From: Pedobacter rhodius
GTDB taxonomy: Bacteria; Bacteroidota; Bacteroidia; Sphingobacteriales; Sphingobacteriaceae
Reading direction: 5' to 3'
Assembly (NCBI RefSeq): GCF_027213645.1
Contig: NZ_JAPWGL010000005.1
Coordinates: 300,892-364,891 of the forward strand
DNA: 64,000 bases
Part shown: piece by piece, positions 59,301-64,000 of the stretch
Layout of the letters: every line of letters begins with the position of its first letter
How positions within the stretch are numbered: position 1 is the stretch's first letter
The notes under the pieces: generated by a model
What the model saw: only the letters and a program-made list of their open reading frames with translations
What the model was told of the DNA's origin: nothing
The model's database searches: none
Program-made: the position numbers and the translations under genes

Positions 59301-59321
59301 TTATTTAAAATCTCATTCTAA

Positions 59322-60545
59322 ATGAAATATAAAGTAATTTTTGCTTTGCTATTAGCTTTTCAACTGGCTAATGCACAACATAAAAAGGCAACAACGGGTT
59401 TACAAGACCGTGCCTTTTGGGTAAAAAGTTTGTATAAAATCGCCTATCCGGTTATCCATAATCTTGCAAATGAAACTTTAAAAAAGAATATGCCTTTGGA
59501 GCATAATCCCGATTACGGATTGAATTTAAAAAAAGTAACTTATTTAGAAGCCTTAGGCAGAACCATGGCTGGTGTTGCGCCCTGGCTGGCTTTGCCGGAT
59601 GATGCAACGGACGAGGGAGAATTACGCAAAACCATGCGTGTGGAATTGTTAAAAGGTTTAGCCAATTCTGTAAACCCCGAAAGTCCTGATTACATCAGTT
59701 ACAGAAGCGAAGGACAACCAATTGTTGATGCTGCTTATGTTGCACAAGCTTTTTTACGGGCACCAAAAGCATTATGGGAACCCCTGGATGAGGTTACCAA
59801 AAAGCGGTTTATCGAAGAATTTAAATCCCTGAGAACCCGAAGTGGGGCCTACAACAACTGGTTGCTTTTTGCCGGTTTAACCGAGGGGTTTTTATTGAGC
59901 ATAGGTGAACAATACGACCCTGCAAGGGTTCAGTTTGCTGTTAATAAAATGAAAGAATGGTATGTTGGCGATAGCTGGTACAGCGATGGCGAAAAATTTA
60001 GCATGGATTATTACAATTCTTATGTTATTCATACCATGCTGGTCGACTTGCTGAAAATACTGGCTGATAAAAAGAAATTACCTCAAGCGGATTACGATTT
60101 GGCGCTTAAACGCATGGTTCGTTATTCCGAATATTTAGAGCGGATTATTTCGCCCGAAGGTACTTATCCGGCTTATGGCCGGTCGATAACCTATCGTACG
60201 GCTGCATTTCAAGCCTTAGCCCAAACAGCATTAATGGAAAAGTTGCCGGATTATGTAAAACCGGCTCAGGTTCGTTGTGCTTTAACAAAGGTGATGCACA
60301 ATATGTATGATGGTAATCAAAATTTTGATGATAAAGGCTGGCTGGTTTTGGGTTTTAATGGTCATCAACCTATGGTTGCCGATACCTATACGTCTACAGG
60401 TAGTTTATACATGGCCACTTTGGGGTTTTTAACCTTAGGCTTGCCTGCCGGTAATAAATTTTGGACGGATGCGCCTGCGCCATGGACAAGTTTAAAAGCC
60501 TGGACAGGCGAAGCCGTAAAAAAGGATTATAAAGTTGAGTATTAA
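59322..60545 (+). CDS. DUF2264 exported protein
   Basis: The 407-residue product has a signal peptide (cleavage near NAQHKK, residue 19) and the DUF2264 alpha/alpha-barrel: LEALGRTMAGVAPWL (about 73-87), YISYRSEGQPIVDAAYVAQAFLRAP, NNWLLFAGLTEGFL, WYVGDSWYSDGEKFSMDYYNSYVIHTML and SPEGTYPAYGRSITYRTAAFQ. The first part of the family only is present; a longer C-terminal region seen in some members is missing. DUF2264 proteins are common in loci for uronate- or rhamnose-containing polymers, but I know no proven activity. Position between GH88 and KduI points to a hydrolase or lyase acting on uronyl oligosaccharides. Confidence 0.9.
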   Translation: MKYKVIFALLLAFQLANAQHKKATTGLQDRAFWVKSLYKIAYPVIHNLANETLKKNMPLEHNPDYGLNLKKVTYLEALGRTMAGVAPWLALPDDATDEGELRKTMRVELLKGLANSVNPESPDYISYRSEGQPIVDAAYVAQAFLRAPKALWEPLDEVTKKRFIEEFKSLRTRSGAYNNWLLFAGLTEGFLLSIGEQYDPARVQFAVNKMKEWYVGDSWYSDGEKFSMDYYNSYVIHTMLVDLLKILADKKKLPQADYDLALKRMVRYSEYLERIISPEGTYPAYGRSITYRTAAFQALAQTALMEKLPDYVKPAQVRCALTKVMHNMYDGNQNFDDKGWLVLGFNGHQPMVADTYTSTGSLYMATLGFLTLGLPAGNKFWTDAPAPWTSLKAWTGEAVKKDYKVEY

Positions 60546-60617
60546 TTCAATTATTAAGCATCGTATAAATATATTTGCGATGATAATTTGAATTCAATCC
60601 TTTATCAAACTTAACCA

Positions 60618-61457
60618 ATGAATAAATTCGAAAGCCGTTACGCGCAAAGCCCTAAAGAGGTTAAACAAATGGATACGGCCGCACTGCGGGAAAATTTTTT
60701 AATTGAAAATGTTTTTGAACCCAATCGGGTTAATCTTACGCTATCACATTTCGACAGGTATATTGTCGGAGGTGCAATGCCTGTTGATGAAAAAGTAGAC
60801 TTGCCTAATCCAGACGCCTTAAAAGCAAATTTCTTTTTAGAAAGAAGAGAAATCGGAATTATTAATGTAGGCGGAAAAGGAATCGTAACGGCAGACGGTG
60901 AAAAGTTTGAACTCGACTATAAAGAAGCTTTGTATATCGGTAGGGGAATTAAAGCAGTTTCATTCGAATCTGCTGATAAAACACAACCTGCAAAATTATA
61001 TATCAATTCGGCACCTGCCCATCATGCCTATCCGACAAAAAAAGTGCGCCAGGCTGATGCAGAAATCGTTGAATTAGGCACGCCTGAAACGGCAAATCAC
61101 CGCGTCATCAATAAGCTTCTTGTAAACAGTGTTTTGCCAACCTGCCAGCTGCAGATGGGCATGACGGAGTTAAAATCGGGAAGCGTTTGGAATACCATGC
61201 CGGCACACACGCACGACAGGCGGATGGAAGCTTACTTTTATTTTGAAGTTCCGCAGGGGCAAAGTGTTTGTCATTTTATGGGTCAGCCGCAGGAAACCCG
61301 TCACATCTGGATGCAGAATGATCAGGCTGTCATTTCGCCGAACTGGTCGATACATTCAGGTGCAGGCACCAGTAATTATACTTTTATCTGGGGCATGGCA
61401 GGCGAAAACCTCGATTATGGTGATATGGACCATTGTGCGATAACGGAGTTGAAATAA
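60618..61457 (+). CDS. kduI: 5-dehydro-4-deoxy-D-glucuronate isomerase
   Basis: KduI converts 5-keto-4-deoxyuronate (the open-chain form of unsaturated uronic acid) to 2,5-diketo-3-deoxygluconate in the cytoplasm. The 279-residue cupin has zinc ligands in PAHTHDRRMEAYFYF (His197, His199, Glu204) and SIHSGAGTSNY (His246), plus the family start RYAQSPKEVKQMDT. All metal ligands are present and length is normal. It lacks a signal peptide. It is 144 bp upstream of kduD, the next step; a hairpin in that gap may separate expression. Confidence 0.96.
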   Translation: MNKFESRYAQSPKEVKQMDTAALRENFLIENVFEPNRVNLTLSHFDRYIVGGAMPVDEKVDLPNPDALKANFFLERREIGIINVGGKGIVTADGEKFELDYKEALYIGRGIKAVSFESADKTQPAKLYINSAPAHHAYPTKKVRQADAEIVELGTPETANHRVINKLLVNSVLPTCQLQMGMTELKSGSVWNTMPAHTHDRRMEAYFYFEVPQGQSVCHFMGQPQETRHIWMQNDQAVISPNWSIHSGAGTSNYTFIWGMAGENLDYGDMDHCAITELK

Positions 61458-61487
61458 AATCATCTTCATTGAGTTTGCAGTTCGTTT

Positions 61488-61549
61488 ATTCCCCGAATGA
61501 TTGGGAATTTTAAGATAATAAGCTTTAAGATTCCCGCCTGCGCGGGAAT
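61488..61549. repeat. Two hairpins between kduI and kduD, REP-like
   Basis: ATTCCCC / TTGGGAAT around 61488-61508 and the perfect ATTCCCGC-CTGC-GCGGGAAT (61530-61549) lie in the 144-bp gap. The second is the core of the repeat seen at 37121 and 45373-45790. The preceding AAGCTTTAAGATTCCCGC matches the TTAAAGC-GGGAATC order of those copies on the other strand. Confidence 0.65.
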
Positions 61550-61601
61550 AACGGCTATTTTTATTTCGGCAAGCTGAATGTGAAAAAATAATACATATAA
61601 C

Positions 61602-62366
61602 ATGTCAAACATATTTGATTTAACAGGTAAAACCGCATTGGTTACAGGTTGTAAAAGAGGCATTGGTAAAGCAATGGCTTTAGCGCTTGCCGAGGCAGGA
61701 GCAGATGTAATTGGTGTTTCCGCGAGTCTTGAACCTGAAGGGAGTTCAATAGAAAAAGAAGTTTTTGCTTTGGGTAGGAAGTTTTATGCTTACCAATACG
61801 ATTTCAGCAGTCGGGAAGCTGTAACCGGATTTGCTTCAAAAGTGAAAGCCGATCACCCGGTAATCGATATTTTAGTTAACAATGCCGGTACCATCTTACG
61901 TAAACCAATTGCCGAGCATCCCGATGAATTTTGGGATGAAGTTATTGCTGTAAACCAAACGGCTCCATTTATTTTAACGAGAGAAATTGGCCGGGATATG
62001 GTCGCCCGCGGAAGTGGTAAAGTTATTTTTACGGCTTCATTGTTGTCGTTCCAGGGCGGCATCACCGTACCCGGATATGCAGCCAGCAAAGGTGCAATTG
62101 CCTCTTTAACAAAAGCTTTTGCCAACGAATGGGCATCAAAAGGGGTAAATGTAAATGCCATTGCGCCAGGCTATATTGCCACTGATAATACATCTGCTTT
62201 GCGGGACGATCAGGATAGAAGTACGTCAATTTTAGCGCGAATTCCTGCAGGCAGATGGGGAACACCTGAAGATTTTAAAGGGCCAACCATTTTTCTCGCT
62301 TCAAAGGCAGGCGATTATGTTCATGGTACTGTTTTAACGGTAGACGGCGGTTGGATGGGAAGATAG
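61602..62366 (+). CDS. kduD: 2-deoxy-D-gluconate 3-dehydrogenase type SDR (KduD)
   Basis: KduD is a short-chain dehydrogenase that reduces 2,5-diketo-3-deoxygluconate to 2-keto-3-deoxygluconate with NAD(P)H. The 254-residue product has the cofactor loop TGCKRGIG (15-22), NNAG (about 93-96), Ser146, Tyr159 and Lys163 (YAASK), and a C-terminal VHGTVLTVDGGWMGR that is characteristic of KduD. The KduI gene upstream supports this over other SDRs. It is the last gene of PUL B in the window. KDG kinase and KDPG aldolase are not found here. Confidence 0.94.
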   Translation: MSNIFDLTGKTALVTGCKRGIGKAMALALAEAGADVIGVSASLEPEGSSIEKEVFALGRKFYAYQYDFSSREAVTGFASKVKADHPVIDILVNNAGTILRKPIAEHPDEFWDEVIAVNQTAPFILTREIGRDMVARGSGKVIFTASLLSFQGGITVPGYAASKGAIASLTKAFANEWASKGVNVNAIAPGYIATDNTSALRDDQDRSTSILARIPAGRWGTPEDFKGPTIFLASKAGDYVHGTVLTVDGGWMGR

Positions 62367-62379
62367 TTATTAGTCCGAA

Positions 62380-62480
62380 GTCGGAAAGACCGATGGCCGA
62401 AGCCTGGAACATAAATCCAAATTCCGGACATCGGTTTTTTTTTAACTTTCACCTTTTGTCTTTCGGACCTCCGACTTCTA
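62380..62480. terminator. Palindromic terminator region between kduD and carbonic anhydrase
   Basis: ACCGATG (62389-62395) pairs with CATCGGT (62428-62435) followed by nine T on the plus strand. Around it GAAGTCGGA (62377-62386) is inverted as TCCGACTTC (62470-62478), giving a larger nested palindrome reaching the stop of the convergent gene. Confidence 0.65.
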
Positions 62481-63104
62481 ATATAAATTATAAATCTCCC
62501 TGATGTCTTTTAATATGGCTTCAAAATCAATTTTTAAATCGATTAATTTCCCGGTTCGGATGTCGAATACCCAGCCGTGAACCGTCACACCACGTTCGGT
62601 TATGGCTTCCTGTACGGCTGCGGTTTTAAGTAAATTAACGCATTGCTCCTGCACATTCAGTTCTACCAGTCTATCGTAACGTTTTGCTTCGTCTTCAATT
62701 GCATTCAATTCATCTCTATGGATGCGGTACACGTCGCGGATATTCCTTAACCAGGGATTTAAAATACCCATATCTGCCGGTTGCATGGCCGCTTTAACGC
62801 CACCGCAATTGTAATGACCACAAACGACGATATGATTCACTTTTAAATGACGAACCGCATAATTTAAAACTGTCATTACGTTTAAATCGACATTGTTAAC
62901 CAGGTTTGCAACATTACGATGAACAAAGGCCTCACCGGGTTGTATGCCCATTAAATCTTCTGCGGTAACGCGGCTATCAGAACAACCGATATATAAAAAC
63001 TCCGGCGTTTGCCCTTTGGATAGTTCCGTAAAATAGTCGGGATTTAGGGCTAATTTATCGGCTACCCACTTTTCATTGTTCTTAAATACGTCTTCGACTT
63101 TCAT
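62478..63104 (-). CDS. Beta-class carbonic anhydrase
   Basis: The enzyme interconverts carbon dioxide and bicarbonate, supplying bicarbonate for carboxylases. The 208-residue cytoplasmic protein has the zinc ligands Cys41, His97 and Cys100, the Asp43-Arg45 dyad (CSDSRV) and the HYNCGGVKAA motif, so the active site is complete. GEAFVHRNVANLV (57-69) is also typical. It lies next to, and on the same strand as, a flavodoxin-fold oxidoreductase 42 bp upstream; the two may be cotranscribed. Confidence 0.96.
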   Translation of the reverse strand: MKVEDVFKNNEKWVADKLALNPDYFTELSKGQTPEFLYIGCSDSRVTAEDLMGIQPGEAFVHRNVANLVNNVDLNVMTVLNYAVRHLKVNHIVVCGHYNCGGVKAAMQPADMGILNPWLRNIRDVYRIHRDELNAIEDEAKRYDRLVELNVQEQCVNLLKTAAVQEAITERGVTVHGWVFDIRTGKLIDLKIDFEAILKDIREIYNLY

Positions 63105-63146
63105 GTTTTTAATTAAGTTTATGATTTGGCGATACCTAAACAGTTG

Positions 63147-63656
63147 CTATGTTCCTATAAAACTAAAGAAAGATTTCCTTACTTCTGATAATTCATTACC
63201 TGAAATGTCGTTGTTTGCATTAAAATACAGGTGTCCCTTAAAAATCATGCTCATATAATTTGCTGTCATAAAAAACGGTATTGTAAAGCCATCCGGTAAA
63301 TCTGCGTCGGTACCTACAGCAATTAACCGTACCGTTTTACCATTTAAATTCCGGCCTACTTCTTTATTTAAAGTTACCCAATCTGTTAAGCGATCGAAAA
63401 GATTTTTCATCCTTCCGCTCATCGAATACCAGTAAACAGGCGTTGCAAAAATGATATGTTTGTGGTATAAAATTTCTTTGGCAAATACGTCAAACTGATC
63501 TTCAGGCGGGTATTGCCCTTCGTAGTTATAAGGCAGAAAATAATGCTCCACTAAATTCAGGTGGTGGCACGCTATTCCTTCTGTTAACTGGCTGATAAAT
63601 TTTTGCGTATCTCCGTTTAACCTTGCACTTCCGTTTATAATTAAGATATCAGACAT
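63147..63656 (-). CDS. NAD(P)H-dependent flavodoxin-fold oxidoreductase
   Basis: The 169-residue product has the flavodoxin-like FMN reductase fold: phosphate-binding loop INGSARLNGDTQKF (about 7-20), the ATPVYWYSMSGRMKNLFDRL segment (about 74-93) that closes over the flavin, and a central RLIAVGTDADLPDGF. It most likely transfers electrons from NAD(P)H to quinones or similar acceptors in the cytoplasm. The substrate is not known. It precedes the carbonic anhydrase gene by 42 bp. Confidence 0.88.
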   Translation of the reverse strand: MSDILIINGSARLNGDTQKFISQLTEGIACHHLNLVEHYFLPYNYEGQYPPEDQFDVFAKEILYHKHIIFATPVYWYSMSGRMKNLFDRLTDWVTLNKEVGRNLNGKTVRLIAVGTDADLPDGFTIPFFMTANYMSMIFKGHLYFNANNDISGNELSEVRKSFFSFIGT

Positions 63657-63698
63657 AATCTATTAACAAATTAAATATTTAAATGTTCAGATTGATTT

Positions 63699-63860
63699 AC
63701 GGCAAGCCGTCATTTCAAACGTCTGTCTACCGCAGGCACAATGTCATTAATTTAAGCAAAAATGCTGTCAGCCTGAGCTTGTCGAAGACCTTTTTATAAT
63801 CGATAACAAAAAATAATTGTCCTTCACTTCGACTTCGTTCAGTGCAAGCTAGCTGTTAGT
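63699..63860. repeat. TTCGAC/GCTTGTCGAAG-type repeats at the right edge
   Basis: CCGTCATTTCAAACG...CCGCAGGCACAATGTCATT (63708-63749), GTCAGCCTGAGCTTGTCGAA (63768-63787) and CTTCACTTCGACTTCGTTCA (63822-63841) are members of the dispersed palindromic repeats seen at 37371-37443. The remaining bases to 64000 are AT-rich with no frame I can support. Confidence 0.55.
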
Positions 63861-64000
63861 GACGCATGGTCAAACCGTCATCCGATAGCTCCTATGTTTA
63901 CAATTATTAATTTAGTAAATATAAAGTGAAAAGGATTGAGAGTAGACCGATGGCTAAATAACTCATGAAGTATATTGACCGATAGATACTACCTCTTTCC

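Noticed and set aside
1..64000. Prophage, integrative element or defence island
   Set aside because: No integrase, transposase, phage structural, toxin-antitoxin or restriction gene was recognised, and the genes are metabolic or housekeeping.

Overview
The window reads as chromosome of a Bacteroidota species, most likely a Sphingobacteriaceae member of the Pedobacter type (inferred from protein style; no 16S gene is present). Supporting signs are three SusC/SusD pairs, a hybrid two-component regulator, the Bacteroidota-only small ribosomal protein next to L33 and L28, A-rich rather than Shine-Dalgarno-like leaders, and several promoter candidates of the Bacteroidota TTG / TAnnTTTG kind. No tRNA, rRNA, CRISPR array, insertion sequence or prophage was recognised.

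Layout. 1-5.3 kb: end of an efflux adaptor gene, gpsA, a small secreted protein, then on the minus strand rimO, a GxxExxY protein, ftsY, the probable bL38 gene (51 codons), rpmG and rpmB. 5.5-12 kb: acs, then an isolated SusD/SusC pair on the minus strand. 12.1-15.3 kb: a CsbD-like protein, a GH130 enzyme and a 572-residue exported protein that I do not recognise. 15.3-21 kb: an M16 peptidase, then surE, a small membrane protein and lpxB.

21.2-36.9 kb is a polysaccharide utilisation locus (PUL A): LacI-family regulator, SusC, SusD, a DUF4965 glutaminase-A-like protein, a ROK kinase homologue, a GH92 alpha-mannosidase, a DUF1080 protein, and a beta-propeller protein with a C-terminal cytochrome c domain. 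Five palindromic sites of the form TAAANCNNTTTA lie in three of its upstream regions and are the likely LacI operators. The set suggests uptake of a mannose-containing glycan, with an extra, possibly oxidative, branch.

37-46.5 kb: rpiA, a small membrane protein, a GyrI-like protein, a DUF3887-alpha/beta hydrolase, a five-PAS histidine kinase, a YihY/BrkB membrane protein and YjbQ. The gaps hold many short palindromic repeats, including a 78-bp element present twice that looks like a small minus-strand RNA gene carrying a seven-codon ORF and its own terminator.

46.5-62.4 kb is a second locus (PUL B): a divergent hybrid two-component system (HTCS), SusC, SusD, a heparinase II/III-type lyase, a GH88 unsaturated uronyl hydrolase, a DUF2264 protein, KduI and KduD. 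Together these would cut a uronic-acid polysaccharide by beta-elimination, release the unsaturated uronic acid and carry it to 2-keto-3-deoxygluconate. The later enzymes (KDG kinase, KDPG aldolase), any sulfatase and a sugar transporter are not in the window. A 16-bp direct repeat at 22-bp spacing between the HTCS and susC is the likely regulator site. The window ends with a beta-carbonic anhydrase and a flavodoxin-fold oxidoreductase.
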